DNA of 64,000 nucleotides from Mesobacillus boroniphilus (GCF_018424685.1 NZ_QTKX01000003.1:434001-498000), one strand, 5' to 3'; counted from the first letter of the stretch, positions 16,978-26,389 are shown. The notes: generated by a model from the letters alone, not told the origin. A program made the numbers and translations.

Positions 16978-18084
16978 TTGGCTAACAATACTCAGTTTAA
17001 ACATAGATCAAATAATCAACAGTCAGGTTCCAAAAACAAGAAGAATCATCAGACTGGTAACAATAAGAAAAAGTCATATATGAGAACTAACCCTAAGCCG
17101 CAGGAAAAAGAGGAAAACAGGTTGAAGCGTGTTAGTGAAAAAAATCAAACGCATGATGGCAATAAAGGAAGCGAAAATGGAAAGTCACCGAATCAATCTA
17201 ACAGCGGTAATGGTAACTCATCTTCCATGCAGGCTGATAACGGTAATGGCAAACCATCCTCCAATCAATCCAAAAACAGCAACGGGAAAAAGCGTGCCTA
17301 TGAGAGTGGTAGGAATTCATCGAATCAAAATCCCGATTCAGGAGCTAAAGCTTCAGGAGACCATGAGGTGAAGCATAAGGAGCAGTCCGGAAAATTCGAA
17401 ACGGCATTTAACAGAATTCATAAAGCGTTGAAGGAAATGGTGAAGGGGACGGACAGCGATGCATTTGTCGAGCTTCTGTACTCCGGCTATAAAAATCATT
17501 CATTAGTACGTAAATATAAAAGTGAGCTGCACCAGTTTGCAAAGCTTCGCAATGCGATTGTCCATGAGCGGGTGAACGCTGATTATTATATTGCCGAGCC
17601 GCATATTGAGGTGGTCGAACGGATTGAGGAGATTGCCAGGGAGTTTGAGAAACCTCAGACAGCTTTGTCGATCGCGACCTGCCCTGTGTTTTACTATTAT
17701 GAGGATGCCTATCTTAAAGATGTTCTAAAGGTAATTAATAAGTTTGATTTTACAAGATTCCCTGTTTATGACAAGGATGATAAGTATATTGCCTTACTGA
17801 CTTCCACGGAGATCATCCAGTGGATGGCGAAGCATTTTTCCGACAGTGTGGTGCATTTCGAGGATGTCCGTGTCAAAGAACTGTTGACGAAGGGGAAAAA
17901 TTATTTTGTGACCTTTGTTGATGAGGATGCATCCTTGTATCATATTGAAGAATTGTTCGAGCGTTACCATACAAGAGGCAAGAAGCTGCAGGCAGTCATC
18001 ATCACGGAAACGGGTGACCGCCATGGGAAGCCAATTGGCGTAATAACGCCGTGGGACTTGCTTGACAGTGACCCGGAAGATTGA
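16978..18084 (+). CDS. Disordered N terminus, HEPN-like domain and CBS pair fusion
   Basis: A 368-residue protein starting with TTG (ACGGAGGGG upstream). Residues 1-135 are low-complexity, rich in Asn, Ser, Gly and Lys. Residues about 135-225 form an all-helical domain containing Arg191-Asn-Ala-Ile-Val-His196, matching the R-x4-6-H motif of HEPN ribonucleases and their inactive relatives. Residues 232-365 form two CBS motifs (FPVYDKDDKYIALLT; KPIGVITPWDLL), which in other proteins bind adenine nucleotides. The combination suggests nucleotide-sensing control of a HEPN module; nuclease activity is unproven. Monocistronic, upstream of the S-box. Confidence 0.75.
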   Translation: MANNTQFKHRSNNQQSGSKNKKNHQTGNNKKKSYMRTNPKPQEKEENRLKRVSEKNQTHDGNKGSENGKSPNQSNSGNGNSSSMQADNGNGKPSSNQSKNSNGKKRAYESGRNSSNQNPDSGAKASGDHEVKHKEQSGKFETAFNRIHKALKEMVKGTDSDAFVELLYSGYKNHSLVRKYKSELHQFAKLRNAIVHERVNADYYIAEPHIEVVERIEEIAREFEKPQTALSIATCPVFYYYEDAYLKDVLKVINKFDFTRFPVYDKDDKYIALLTSTEIIQWMAKHFSDSVVHFEDVRVKELLTKGKNYFVTFVDEDASLYHIEELFERYHTRGKKLQAVIITETGDRHGKPIGVITPWDLLDSDPED

Positions 18085-18171
18085 GTTTCCGGTCTGGTAA
18101 CTGTCATTGACGAGCTGCCAGTGGTGCTGGTATACTGCAGCTATTAAAAACTATTTTCAGAACCGAAATAA

Positions 18172-18274
18172 CTCTTATCCAGAGCGGCGGAGGGACAGGC
18201 CCTGTGAACCCCGGCAACCTTCATATTCAAAATGAAAGGTGCTAAATCCTGAAGATGCAGTCTGAAGATAAGAG
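18172..18274 (+). promoter_or_regulatory. SAM-I (S-box) riboswitch
   Basis: P1 stem CTCTTATC (18172-18179) / GATAAGAG (18267-18274), then the conserved core AGAG...GGAGGGAC-GGCCCTGTGAACCCCGGCAACC and GGTGCTAAATCCTG. It binds S-adenosylmethionine and switches off transcription when SAM is plentiful. It controls the trans-sulfuration gene downstream. Confidence 0.97.
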
Positions 18275-18290
18275 AGGCTGATTGAACAGA

Positions 18291-18317
18291 AACCTCTCCT
18301 AATTGGGAGAGGTTTTT
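18291..18317 (+). terminator. S-box expression-platform terminator
   Basis: AACCTCTCC taattg GGAGAGGTT plus T-rich tail, 17 bases after the aptamer P1 stem. Confidence 0.93.
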
Positions 18318-18389
18318 ATTATAGGCTTTTTTCGTGGTTTTGCATCCACATTCGGAAAAAGCCTTACTATTATAAAAGCAGGTGAGCAT

Positions 18390-19526
18390 ATGGAAAAAAG
18401 ATTTGAAACGGAAGTACTGCATTCAATACATAACAAGCCAAAGGGGATTAAAAGCAAGGCGACACCGATTTATCAGACGTCGGCATTTACCTTTAATGAC
18501 CTTGATGAGCTTGAGGGCTTTTATCAGGGAGAAGGAAATTACTTGTATTCAAGGGTAGGAAATCCGAATACAGATGAACTTGGTCAATCCGTTGCGGCGC
18601 TTGAGTACGCGGAAGATGGGGTAGCGGCTTCCTCAGGTTTAGCTGCCATCTTAGCAGGTGTCCTAGCAGTAGTGAAGAATGGTGATCATATCGTTGCGGC
18701 TGATGATGTATATGGAGGGAGTTTCCATATGCTGAAAGCCGAGCTTGAACGCTTTGGAGTCGAAACGACATTTGTATCTTTTTCCGAGTTGGACAGAGTC
18801 GAACAGGCGATCAAACCCAATACGAAGCTTCTTTACACCGAATCAATCACGAATCCGCTCCTCCGTGTTGAAAAATTGGAGGAAGTCATTGAGCTGGCAA
18901 AGAGAAAAAGTCTTACTGTATTAGTTGATAATACTTTCGCTACACCACTGCATGTCCGCCCGTTTTTACTCGGAGCCGACCTGGTCGTCCACAGCGCGAC
19001 GAAATACATTGGAGGTCACAGTGATGTCACTTCAGGTGTCGTCGTTGGCAAAAAGGAACTGATTGCAGAAGCGCGTGCAAGAATCGTGAATCTTGGTGCG
19101 AACCTTAGTCCGTTTGAAGCGTGGCTGACTTGCAGGGGCTTGAAGACTCTCGCGTTAAGGATGAAGGCTCAATCGGAGAATGCCAGGTTGCTGGCTGACG
19201 GTTTGAGTGAACATCAGAATGTCGCAAAGGTTTACTATCCATTTGCTGAAGGTGAAAAAGGCTTCGGTGCCATCGTGACGGTTGAACTGGCAGAACACGT
19301 GGATACAGACCAGTTTTTCAAATCGCTTGGATGGATAAAAATTGTCCCAACACTTGCGGGAGTAGAAACGACTGTCTCTCATCCACTGAAAACCTCCCAT
19401 CGCGCACTGCCTCCAGAGGCTCAAGCAGAGCTTGGCATTACGTATCGATTAGTCAGGATTTCCGTTGGGATCGAAAACCCAGCTGATATTATCGAACAAT
19501 TTGTGACGGCGCTGGAAAACTCGTGA
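18390..19526 (+). CDS. PLP-dependent trans-sulfuration enzyme (cystathionine synthase/lyase family), S-box regulated
   Basis: A 378-residue Cys/Met-metabolism PLP enzyme. The cofactor lysine is Lys205 in HSATKYIGGHSD; other family marks are YSRVGNPNTDELG, SSGLAAILA and the C-terminal RLVRISVGIENPADI. The family includes cystathionine gamma-synthase, gamma-lyase, O-acetylhomoserine sulfhydrylase and methionine gamma-lyase. The upstream SAM riboswitch argues for methionine biosynthesis or recycling. The start is ATG 18390 (RBS AGGTGAG); the longer in-frame reading begins inside the terminator. No metC-type partner gene is adjacent. Confidence 0.9.
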   Translation: MEKRFETEVLHSIHNKPKGIKSKATPIYQTSAFTFNDLDELEGFYQGEGNYLYSRVGNPNTDELGQSVAALEYAEDGVAASSGLAAILAGVLAVVKNGDHIVAADDVYGGSFHMLKAELERFGVETTFVSFSELDRVEQAIKPNTKLLYTESITNPLLRVEKLEEVIELAKRKSLTVLVDNTFATPLHVRPFLLGADLVVHSATKYIGGHSDVTSGVVVGKKELIAEARARIVNLGANLSPFEAWLTCRGLKTLALRMKAQSENARLLADGLSEHQNVAKVYYPFAEGEKGFGAIVTVELAEHVDTDQFFKSLGWIKIVPTLAGVETTVSHPLKTSHRALPPEAQAELGITYRLVRISVGIENPADIIEQFVTALENS

Positions 19527-19544
19527 GAAAGATGGGGGAAGGGG

Positions 19545-19571
19545 TTAATAATATTTCAATCATTCCGATAT
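19545..19571 (+). promoter_or_regulatory. Candidate sigma-D promoter for the chemoreceptor
   Basis: TTAA (19545-19548), 15 bases, TCCGATAT (19564-19571), against sigma-D consensus TAAA-N15-GCCGATAT. Confidence 0.6.
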
Positions 19572-19631
19572 TATAGGAAGAATATACTAGTACCCCTAAG
19601 AGTTTGTTGAAGGTTAAAAGGAGCGGGCAGG

Positions 19632-20933
19632 ATGCGCAGACTTGTTAATATTTCGTTAAAGACTAAGGTTTTTTCATTTTTCGGCATGTTATTTTTCGTA
19701 TATGCAATATCAACAGTTTATAATTTTTATTTGTTGAATCATTATAAAGATAGCTCTGGCACATCCGAATTAGTGTCAAAGAGTTTGTATTCAACTACTA
19801 TTGCTGGAACACTTATATCAATTGGCTGCATTGTTTTTATATTGATCCTTTTTCAGAACGTTTTCCGGCCAATTGATCGTTTAACGGATGCCACCAAGAA
19901 AATGGTTAATGGCGATCTATCGATACAGATTGAAAGCGGAACTATGGATGAAATGGGTATGCTCACATCCCATTTCAATGAAATGATTGAAAAGTTACGT
20001 GTTCTTGTTTCGCAAAGCCAAAGTAACACCGGATTGATTCTTGATTCAGCCATTAAGCTTTATGAAAGTTCTCATGAGCATGAAAAAGAGAGCGATAGAA
20101 TCAATTCTTCCATTATGCAAATCTCTGCTGGGGCCGAGCGGCAACAAGAGCAATATACTTATCTGAATGAAATTGCTGAAAATATGGAAGACAGGATCAA
20201 AGAAATTGCAGAACTGGCCAATGCCATTGATGCAATGTCCTCGGCCAACGTCGCAAAAAGCGGAGTGGGCATGGAGTTAATTGGTCAAACGAGTGCACAA
20301 ATTGAACATATGAACCATATCACCAGCGAGGCTGCTGTTAATGCGGAAAAATTAGCTGAAAAAACGAATGAAATTGATCAAATCGTCAGCATTATCTCTG
20401 GCATCTCTAATCAAACGAATCTTTTAGCATTGAATGCGGCAATCGAGGCAGCCCGGGCTGGGGAACAGGGAAAAGGATTCGCTGTTGTGGCCGGCGAAGT
20501 CAGGGCTCTGGCTGAACAATCTCTTCAAGCATCTAAACAAATCCAGAGTGTAATTGAAAGTGTGAGAACAGAAATAATTAAAATGGTTGAAGTAATGGCT
20601 GGCGGAAATTCAGAGGTGCAGAAAGGAAGCAGGTTATTCTCGAATGTACATGAGCAGTATTCTGATATGAGGGAAGGAATCCTTTCCATCCAGAGGGAAA
20701 TTGACAGGATTGCGCACTATGCAGATGACCTTAAAGAGCAAACTTCCGAGCTGACTACGATGAACCGGGAGTCAATGTCAATTTTACATACAAATTCAGC
20801 AGGAATATCAGAAATGGCTGCAGGATTCACGAACCAGGGAGACACCGTGAGAGAATTGACTGCAACTGCGGAGAACTTGAAGAGGGTTTCTTCGATACAG
20901 AAGGAAGCCGTTTCAGCATTTCGAAACATTTAA
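19632..20933 (+). CDS. Methyl-accepting chemotaxis protein with minimal sensor region
   Basis: A 433-residue chemoreceptor. Two membrane helices lie close together (about residues 10-30 and 52-75), separated by only some 20 residues, so there is almost no extracellular ligand domain. A HAMP domain follows ([14 protein letters not shown] to about residue 128), then a long signalling coiled coil with the hairpin tip [20 protein letters not shown] and [13 protein letters not shown]. It should feed CheA/CheW. Likely sigma-D dependent (see promoter). It may sense a membrane or cytoplasmic state, not a periplasmic ligand. Confidence 0.92.
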   Translation: MRRLVNISLKTKVFSFFGMLFFVYAISTVYNFYLLNHYKDSSGTSELVSKSLYSTTIAGTLISIGCIVFILILFQNVFRPIDRLTDATKKMVNGDLSIQIESGTMDEMGMLTSHFNEMIEKLRVLVSQSQSNTGLILDSAIKLYESSHEHEKESDRINSSIMQISAGAERQQEQYTYLNEIAENMEDRIKEIAELANAIDAMSSANVAKSGVGMELIGQTSAQIEHMNHITSEAAVNAEKLAEKTNEIDQIVSIISGISNQTNLLALNAAIEAARAGEQGKGFAVVAGEVRALAEQSLQASKQIQSVIESVRTEIIKMVEVMAGGNSEVQKGSRLFSNVHEQYSDMREGILSIQREIDRIAHYADDLKEQTSELTTMNRESMSILHTNSAGISEMAAGFTNQGDTVRELTATAENLKRVSSIQKEAVSAFRNI

Positions 20934-20950
20934 TAAACGTTGGACATTAG

Positions 20951-20975
20951 GTTTACACCTCCTGTATGCGGGTAA
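20951..20975 (+). promoter_or_regulatory. Sigma-B promoter for the YflT-type stress gene
   Basis: GTTTAC (20951-20956), 13 bases, GGGTAA (20970-20975); matches the GTTTAA-N12-15-GGGWAW general stress consensus. Confidence 0.75.
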
Positions 20976-21012
20976 TTTTAAAAGGACTACTCGTCTAAAG
21001 GAGGCTTTTATT

Positions 21013-21588
21013 ATGTTTGAACATGAAAAACATCTTGTTGGAGTATATGATAATGAGCAAGACGCAATTCAAGCTGTTGAGGACCTGAAAAGACAGGGGT
21101 ACTCAACCGATGATATTTCAGTTATCAGTAAGAACGATGATGAGGTGCACGATGTCAACGAAGCTACCGGTACAAAGACTGAGGAAGGTCTTGCTGCAGG
21201 TGCAGCAACAGGCGGCGTTTTAGGCGGCCTTACTGGACTATTGGCAGGCATCGGCGCACTAGCGATTCCTGGAATTGGACCAATCGTTGCTGCAGGACCG
21301 ATCGCTGCGACACTTACTGGCGCGGCAGTAGGCGCAGGTGCAGGCGGTTTAGCTGGAGCACTGATCGGAATGGGTATTCCGGAAGATGAAGCTGAACGCT
21401 ACGAAGGCTATGTAAAAGAAGGCAAGATTTTAGTTGTTGTCGAACGCGACGAAAACAGAGTTGGTTTGAACGACGATGCAACAACTGTTGATGGCTTAGA
21501 TAGCAGAAGGACTCGCAATCCAGTTGATGCACCCCTTACTTCGGACAACCCTGCCAACACTCGTTTTGATAACACACGTGATTTTTAA
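21013..21588 (+). CDS. General stress protein with YflT (GSP17M) domain and Gly/Ala-rich hydrophobic core
   Basis: A 191-residue protein. Residues 1-65 are the YflT/GSP17M domain (KHLVGVYDNEQDAIQAVEDL), followed by a Gly/Ala-rich hydrophobic stretch (about 55-120) resembling glycine-zipper membrane segments, then a second alpha-beta half (DEAERYEGYVKEGKILVVVE). The disordered tail ends in Asp/Arg/Thr. B. subtilis YflT is sigma-B controlled, and the promoter seen here agrees. Molecular role is unknown; membrane association during stress is inferred. RBS AAAGGAGG. Confidence 0.9.
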   Translation: MFEHEKHLVGVYDNEQDAIQAVEDLKRQGYSTDDISVISKNDDEVHDVNEATGTKTEEGLAAGAATGGVLGGLTGLLAGIGALAIPGIGPIVAAGPIAATLTGAAVGAGAGGLAGALIGMGIPEDEAERYEGYVKEGKILVVVERDENRVGLNDDATTVDGLDSRRTRNPVDAPLTSDNPANTRFDNTRDF

Positions 21589-21604
21589 AAAGTGTCATAA
21601 AATG

Positions 21605-21630
21605 GGCTGCCATTCAATTGGCAGCCTTTT
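21605..21630. terminator. Terminator after the YflT-type gene
   Basis: GGCTGCC attcaatt GGCAGCC TTTT. Confidence 0.75.
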
Positions 21631-21644
21631 GACATTTATCGAAG

Positions 21645-21788
21645 TTACTCATCTCTCTTTGTATCCAACAAATCAATCCGACTGGCATCATCCAAATTAA
21701 AAGAAGAAGCAATGAAAAACATTAATGTGCCGCCAATTAAACCGAGACAAATGACAAAACCAATGGTCATCACCCAAAGATATCCCAT
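21645..21788 (-). CDS. 47-residue single-pass membrane protein
   Basis: A small ORF with one membrane helix (WVMTIGFVICLGLIGGTLMF) and a charged C-terminal tail ending DTKRDE. I place the start at ATG 21788 because GGGAGGA (21798-21804) is 9-10 bases upstream; a nearer ATG at 21797 abuts that site. It faces away from the LysM-CAP gene and shares the divergent region with it. No family recognised. Confidence 0.6.
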   Translation of the reverse strand: MGYLWVMTIGFVICLGLIGGTLMFFIASSFNLDDASRIDLLDTKRDE

Positions 21789-21909
21789 AATTCGCATTCC
21801 TCCCTTGATAAAACTATATGCACTGTACTCTTGATGTTTTCTTATAAAAAAATAATGAAGTATAATTTCTTGAATTATTCTCATCCTATCAGTTGAGGAG
21901 GAGTGAATA

Positions 21910-22518
21910 ATGCTCAAGAAAATAATATTAGCCCTAGCATTAATGGTAATGGCAATCCCGACTGCTTCGTTTGCTCAGGAGGTCTACACGGTTCGGCCTG
22001 GTGATTCCTTATGGAAGATTTCGGTTAGGTATCAGGTCGGCCTTTCTGAGATTATCGCGGCCAACCCGCAATTCAAAAACCCTAACTTGATCTATCCGGG
22101 CCAGAGGGTCAATATCCCAAATTTAAGTGCGACAAAGAGTATCGAAAGCCAAGTAATCCAGCTGACAAACCAGGAACGTGCCAAAAATGGACTGAAGCCA
22201 CTAGCTGCTGACTGGCAGCTTTCCAGGGTAGCCAGATATAAATCTGCAGATATGAGAGATAAGAACTACTTCTCCCATACTAGCCCTACTTACGGCAGTC
22301 CCTTCACGATGATGAAGAACTTCGGAATCACATACCGGAGCGCAGGTGAGAATATCGCTGCCGGGCAAAGGACACCGAGTGAGGTTGTGAAATCATGGAT
22401 GAACAGTCCGGGCCACCGCAAGAACATCCTTAGCCCTACATACACCCATATTGGTGTCGGGCATGCATCTGGCGGCAACTATGGTCACTATTGGACGCAA
22501 ATGTTTATCGCGAAATAA
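21910..22518 (+). CDS. Secreted LysM + CAP (SCP/PR1) domain protein, YkwD-like
   Basis: A 202-residue exported protein: signal peptide (MLKKIILALALMVMAIPTAS, cleaved near FAQE), one LysM peptidoglycan-binding domain (YTVRPGDSLWKISVRYQ, about residues 25-70) and a CAP domain (about 82-202) with family marks NQERAKNGL, YFSHTSPT, SAGENIA and the SPGHRKNIL box. LysM anchors it to the wall or spore cortex; CAP function in bacteria is unsettled. Relatives include YkwD and the spore protein SafA's LysM. RBS GGAGGAG; terminator follows. Confidence 0.92.
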   Translation: MLKKIILALALMVMAIPTASFAQEVYTVRPGDSLWKISVRYQVGLSEIIAANPQFKNPNLIYPGQRVNIPNLSATKSIESQVIQLTNQERAKNGLKPLAADWQLSRVARYKSADMRDKNYFSHTSPTYGSPFTMMKNFGITYRSAGENIAAGQRTPSEVVKSWMNSPGHRKNILSPTYTHIGVGHASGGNYGHYWTQMFIAK

Positions 22519-22531
22519 ATATCTAGAATGG

Positions 22532-22567
22532 AAATAACCCAGTGAATAGCCACTGGGTTATTTTTTA
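22532..22567 (+). terminator. Terminator after the LysM-CAP gene
   Basis: AAATAACCCAGTG / CACTGGGTTATTT perfect stem, then T run. Confidence 0.9.
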
Positions 22568-22587
22568 TGGATAGGAATTAGAATAGT

Positions 22588-22702
22588 GTCCAGGTCCAGC
22601 GCCTAGCAAGTTTTCATGCCTGCCAATGAAGTCAAAGGACGACTTCACTGCCAGGCCCTCCACCGCTTGGCGGGACTGACCAAGGGGCTTTCGTTTTTCT
22701 TA
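22588..22702. repeat. Dispersed intergenic repeat (GTCCAG...CGCCTAGC family), copy 1
   Basis: Shares GTCNAGNTCCAGCGCCTAGC, the GAAGTCAAAGNNCGACTTCAC hairpin, CAGGCCCTCC and the GGCTTTCG-TTTTTCTTA end with the larger copy at 47313-47796. These words are common between genes in Bacillus genomes. Confidence 0.75.
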
Positions 22703-22720
22703 TGGTCCGGTCCCCAGCTA

Positions 22721-22786
22721 AGCCTCAGGTCCTATTCGAAAATCAAGCTCAGGCAGGTTATGGATTTTTTGCGAGAAAGGTAAGAT
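22721..22786 (+). promoter_or_regulatory. Probable LiaR-dependent promoter region of the lia operon
   Basis: A conserved-looking AGCCTCAGGTCC-TATTCG-AAAATCAAGCTC segment (22721-22750) sits upstream of a -10-like TAAGAT (22781-22786) that lacks a good -35 (TTATGG, 17 bases away), as expected of an activator-dependent promoter. The LiaR site itself is a guess from position. Confidence 0.35.
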
Positions 22787-22816
22787 GAACTCATAAGAGA
22801 TAAGGAGGAATTGAAA

Positions 22817-23161
22817 ATGAAAAAAATTGGTTTACTGGTTGCGGGATTCATTGCTGCCATGGTGTTGATTTCCAACCTTGGCCCGCTTGTTGGCCTTGGT
22901 GTCAGCTTGCTGGTGCTCTACTTCGTCGTTAAGCAATTTTTAAAGACAAATTCCACTGCCGGTAAAATCGGCTGGGGAATCGCAGGCTTCATCATCCTAA
23001 TGGCAACAGCTTCAAACGTGCCAGCCATCCTTGGTATCGCAGCTGCTTATGTCCTGTACCTTGTATATAAAAACTGGGACAAAAAAGAAGAGGCAATACA
23101 TGAAGCGAACGATCCATTCGTCAACTTCGAAAAGCAATGGGCACAATTGAATAACAAATAA
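22817..23161 (+). CDS. liaI: LiaI-like small membrane protein, first gene of the lia operon
   Basis: A 114-residue protein with about four short hydrophobic segments (two hairpins around GPLVGLGVSLLVLYF and VPAILGIAAAYVLYLVY) and a charged tail. It sits directly before the PspA/LiaH gene. In B. subtilis LiaI is the membrane anchor for LiaH under envelope stress; this protein is of the same size class and position but probably closer to the Listeria lmo0954 type. ATG at 22817 is chosen (AAGGAGG upstream, 9 bases); TTG at 22811 is in frame. Symbol by synteny. Confidence 0.75.
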   Translation: MKKIGLLVAGFIAAMVLISNLGPLVGLGVSLLVLYFVVKQFLKTNSTAGKIGWGIAGFIILMATASNVPAILGIAAAYVLYLVYKNWDKKEEAIHEANDPFVNFEKQWAQLNNK

Positions 23162-23187
23162 TCTTAAAATCAAAGGAGAGATTGTAA

Positions 23188-23832
23188 ATGGCAAATCTAT
23201 TAACAAGAATCAAGAACACGGTAATGGCAGATCTTCATGAGGCACTGGACCAAAAGGAAAAAAAGAATCCAATCGCCCTATTGAACCAGTATCTTCGTGA
23301 GTGTGAAACGGAAACGGAAAAAGTAAGGAAACTGCTTGAGCGTCAGGGTCAGTTGAAGGAACAGTTTACTCGTGAGCAACATCAGGCAGCTGAGATGGCA
23401 GAAAAGCGCAAGCACCAGTCAGAAATCGCAATGAGAGCGGGAGAAACTGAGCTTCAGGAGTTTGCCAGCCAGGAGCAGGCACAGTATGAAGAGCGCGCTG
23501 CAAGACTGAATGAAGCGGTGGAAAACGCGGGCAAGCAACAGCTTGAGCTTGAGCGGAAGTATGAAGACATGAAGCATAAGCTGAAAGATATGCACATTCG
23601 CCGCATGGAATTGATGGGCCGCGAAAACGTGACCCGTGCCCATTACAGGATGGACCAGGTGCTCGATCACAATGCTTACTCTGACAAAGCCTATTCAAGA
23701 TTCGCAGAAATGGAAAACTATCTTGACCATCTCGAGGAGAAGGTGAACAGCAGCTACAATCGTAATACGATCGACGGCAGGATAGCCCAGCTTGAAAAAG
23801 AGTTTAAAAGTAAAGAAACCAATACTATTTAA
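23188..23832 (+). CDS. liaH: PspA/IM30 family envelope-stress protein (LiaH)
   Basis: A 214-residue coiled-coil protein of the PspA/Vipp1 family: N-terminal amphipathic helix (MANLLTRIKNTVMADLHEAL) then continuous heptad helices (about 25-205). These proteins form rods or rings on damaged membranes. It follows LiaI-like by 26 bases and has its own AAAGGAGAG. A terminator hairpin just after it separates liaIH from liaFSR, as in B. subtilis, giving far higher liaIH output on induction. Confidence 0.92.
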   Translation: MANLLTRIKNTVMADLHEALDQKEKKNPIALLNQYLRECETETEKVRKLLERQGQLKEQFTREQHQAAEMAEKRKHQSEIAMRAGETELQEFASQEQAQYEERAARLNEAVENAGKQQLELERKYEDMKHKLKDMHIRRMELMGRENVTRAHYRMDQVLDHNAYSDKAYSRFAEMENYLDHLEEKVNSSYNRNTIDGRIAQLEKEFKSKETNTI

Positions 23833-23856
23833 TAGGCAAAACATGGTATTCTAAAG

Positions 23857-23880
23857 AGGCGCAGGCAGCTGCGCCTTTTG
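23857..23880 (+). terminator. Weak terminator between liaH and liaF
   Basis: AGGCGCAG gcag CTGCGCCT followed by TTTTGGG; short T tail suggests partial read-through into liaFSR. Confidence 0.75.
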
Positions 23881-23968
23881 GGTATCACCTCGAATCGGAC
23901 TTCAAAAAAATATTCCTCTAGTGTTTTGTATTCCATTTTTAAAAATATAGAGGAAGGGAGGAAACAGC

Positions 23969-24703
23969 ATGTTGAACAACATGAAAAATGATTATGTAAG
24001 TTGGATTGTGATAACGGGACTCATATTGCTTTTGCTCGAAGTTTCATTTTTTAATGAAGGATTGATTTTCTCCCTTCTTGCAAGCGGAGCGATGGTTTAT
24101 TTTGGCCGCTCCCTGATGCCAAAGAAGAAAGGGAAGGTGCTATTCTGGGTAGGCCTATTCTTTTTACTGAGCAGTGTTTTCAGCATGATGACGTTCAGGT
24201 TTTTCTTATTGGCGGTGCTAATCTATCTTGCGTATCAATTTGCACAGTCGAAAAAGAAACCAGAAGTGATCACTCCAGTTTTACAGGAGCCTGAACATGA
24301 AGTCAGGAAGGAAATGCTGATTGAAAAGCCACCTCTATTTAAAAATCGCTTGTTTGGCCATCAGGAAACGCCGTCTCATGTGTATGAGTGGAACGATGTT
24401 AATATCCAAACGGGGATTGGCGACAGTGTGGTCGACTTAAGCTTGACGGTGCTGCCAAAGGGAGAAACCGTTATTTTCATCCGTAATATAATTGGCAATG
24501 TAAAAGTATATGTGCCATATGATTTAGAAGTCACCCTTCGTCATTCGTCGGTTATTGGCTCTGCTGAAGTGTTTGAGCATGAGGAAGGCAGGGTGCTGAA
24601 TCAGAGCCTGTATGTGCAGACTCCAGGCTATGACAAAGCTGAGCAAAAAGTTAAAATCTTTACCTCAATGATGGTCGGGAATATCGAGGTGAAACGCATA
24701 TGA
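23969..24703 (+). CDS. liaF: LiaF, membrane inhibitor of the LiaRS system
   Basis: A 244-residue protein with about four N-terminal membrane helices (residues 10-95), a linker and a C-terminal DUF2154/cell-wall-active-antibiotics-response domain (from about 130; IQTGIGDSVVDLSLTVLPKG, KVYVPYDLEV). LiaF keeps LiaS in phosphatase mode without envelope stress. The stop overlaps the liaS ATG (ATGA, 24700-24703). No liaG homologue lies between liaH and liaF, unlike B. subtilis. Confidence 0.92.
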   Translation: MLNNMKNDYVSWIVITGLILLLLEVSFFNEGLIFSLLASGAMVYFGRSLMPKKKGKVLFWVGLFFLLSSVFSMMTFRFFLLAVLIYLAYQFAQSKKKPEVITPVLQEPEHEVRKEMLIEKPPLFKNRLFGHQETPSHVYEWNDVNIQTGIGDSVVDLSLTVLPKGETVIFIRNIIGNVKVYVPYDLEVTLRHSSVIGSAEVFEHEEGRVLNQSLYVQTPGYDKAEQKVKIFTSMMVGNIEVKRI

Positions 24704-25746
24704 CGAGTGCGATGCGCCAGATTTTATGGGGATTGACCCTCGGAATTATTTTATTTATAGCGCTGACTTTGTCTTTTGTACTTGTTTTTCCGATAGCGAA
24801 GCTTTCTGATCTATGGAATCGTGAGTTGATGGATATTCCATTCATCATTTTCACCTTCAGCATTAGTGTCGTGTTAGGCGTAGCCTTTGGTATGGCGTCA
24901 GGGACATACTGGCGCAAGCAATTCCAGACGGTGGACAGCTGGCTCTTTCAGCTGGAGGAAGGCCAGGAGCCCGAAATTGACAAGAATCAGACTTACGCAG
25001 AAATTTCGTCGATTTCGAAAAGAGTTGGCAAGCTGCATAAACAAATCTCTGAAAAAGCGATGCTGTCACAGAGGCTGGCGACTGAAAAAGCGGAGGAGCA
25101 AGAGTCGCGGATCCAGGAAATCATTTCTCAGGAGCGCAACAGGCTTGCCAGAGAACTGCATGACTCGGTCAGCCAGCAGCTCTTTGCGGCATCGATGCTG
25201 ATGTCAGCCATCAATGAAACGAAGGGACCTTCCGAGGAGCGAGAAGCGAAACAGCTAAAGATGGTCGAGGAAATGATCCATCAATCGCAGCTTGAAATGA
25301 GGGCGCTGCTTCTGCACCTTCGTCCGGTTGCATTGAAAGGCAAATGTCTGCAGGAAGGAATCGAGGAACTGTTAATCGAATTAAGACAGAAAGTCACAAT
25401 GAACATTAAGTGGAAGGTCGAGCCGTTCCCGTTGGATAAGGGAGTCGAAGACCACTTATTCAGAATACTTCAGGAGTCTGTTTCGAATACGCTTCGCCAT
25501 GCAAAAGCAGATCAGCTGGAAGTGCTGCTGATCAAGCGCGATGATAAAGTCATCATGCGGGTGGTCGATGACGGGATGGGTTTTAACGTAGAAGAAGCAA
25601 AAGCAGGTTCATATGGCCTCCAGAATATGCATGAGCGCGCCGGGGAAATCGGCGGAACGTTGAAGATTGTGAGTGTTGAAAATAAAGGGACCAGGCTTGA
25701 GGTCAAGGTTCCAATATTAGTGGTGGCGGGTGAGAAGAATGATTAA
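24700..25746 (+). CDS. liaS: LiaS, sensor histidine kinase of the envelope-stress system
   Basis: A 348-residue NarL-type kinase: two membrane helices with a short outer loop (about 12-32 and 48-68), a HAMP-like linker, HisKA_3 with phospho-acceptor His154 ([11 protein letters not shown]), and an ATPase domain ([33 protein letters not shown]). Intramembrane sensing of lipid II-cycle antibiotics is the known role of the family. Overlaps liaF by 4 bases and liaR by 8, so all three are cotranslated. Confidence 0.94.
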   Translation: MTSAMRQILWGLTLGIILFIALTLSFVLVFPIAKLSDLWNRELMDIPFIIFTFSISVVLGVAFGMASGTYWRKQFQTVDSWLFQLEEGQEPEIDKNQTYAEISSISKRVGKLHKQISEKAMLSQRLATEKAEEQESRIQEIISQERNRLARELHDSVSQQLFAASMLMSAINETKGPSEEREAKQLKMVEEMIHQSQLEMRALLLHLRPVALKGKCLQEGIEELLIELRQKVTMNIKWKVEPFPLDKGVEDHLFRILQESVSNTLRHAKADQLEVLLIKRDDKVIMRVVDDGMGFNVEEAKAGSYGLQNMHERAGEIGGTLKIVSVENKGTRLEVKVPILVVAGEKND

Positions 25747-26371
25747 AGTTGTGTTTGTGGATGACCATGAAATGGTGCGGATTGGTGTCTCTTCGTATTT
25801 ATCGGCGCAGGCGGATATTGAGGTAATCGGCGAGGCGGATAACGGGAAGACAGGTGTCGAGATGGCGCTTGAGCTGCGGCCGGATATTATTCTCATGGAT
25901 TTGGTCATGAAGGAAATGGACGGAATCGAAGCAACTAGGCAAATCATCGAGCAATGGCCAGATGCAAAAATCATCATTGTCACTAGCTTTCTCGATGATG
26001 AAAAAGTGTATCCCGCACTTGAGGCAGGAGCGACTAGCTATATGCTGAAAACATCGAAAGCCAGCGAAATTGCTGATGCTGTAAGAGTTACATACTCAGG
26101 ACAGCCTGTGCTCGAGCCGGAAGTGACGGGCAAGATGATGATGAAAATGCGCCAGAGAAACAACGTCGAGCTGCACGAAGAATTGACAGAGCGTGAGATG
26201 GAAGTCTTGAAGCTGATTGCTGAAGGAAAGACAAACCAGGAAATCGCGGACGAACTATTTATCGCCCTTAAGACTGTGAAGACTCACGTCAGCAATATCC
26301 TGAGCAAACTGCAGGTGCAGGACCGTACCCAGGCTGTCATCTATGCATTCAGGCATTCAATCGTAAAATAA
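25739..26371 (+). CDS. liaR: LiaR, NarL/LuxR-family response regulator
   Basis: A 210-residue regulator with receiver domain (Asp9-Asp10; phospho-acceptor Asp54 in IILMDLVM; Thr in IIVTSFLDD; Lys in YMLKTSKAS) and C-terminal LuxR-type HTH ([20 protein letters not shown]). It activates the liaI promoter in relatives. ATG 25739 gives the standard N terminus ([11 protein letters not shown]); an upstream GTG adds three residues. It lies within the end of liaS. Confidence 0.94.
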   Translation: MIKVVFVDDHEMVRIGVSSYLSAQADIEVIGEADNGKTGVEMALELRPDIILMDLVMKEMDGIEATRQIIEQWPDAKIIIVTSFLDDEKVYPALEAGATSYMLKTSKASEIADAVRVTYSGQPVLEPEVTGKMMMKMRQRNNVELHEELTEREMEVLKLIAEGKTNQEIADELFIALKTVKTHVSNILSKLQVQDRTQAVIYAFRHSIVK

Positions 26372-26389
26372 CAGAGGGAGGTGTTCTGA

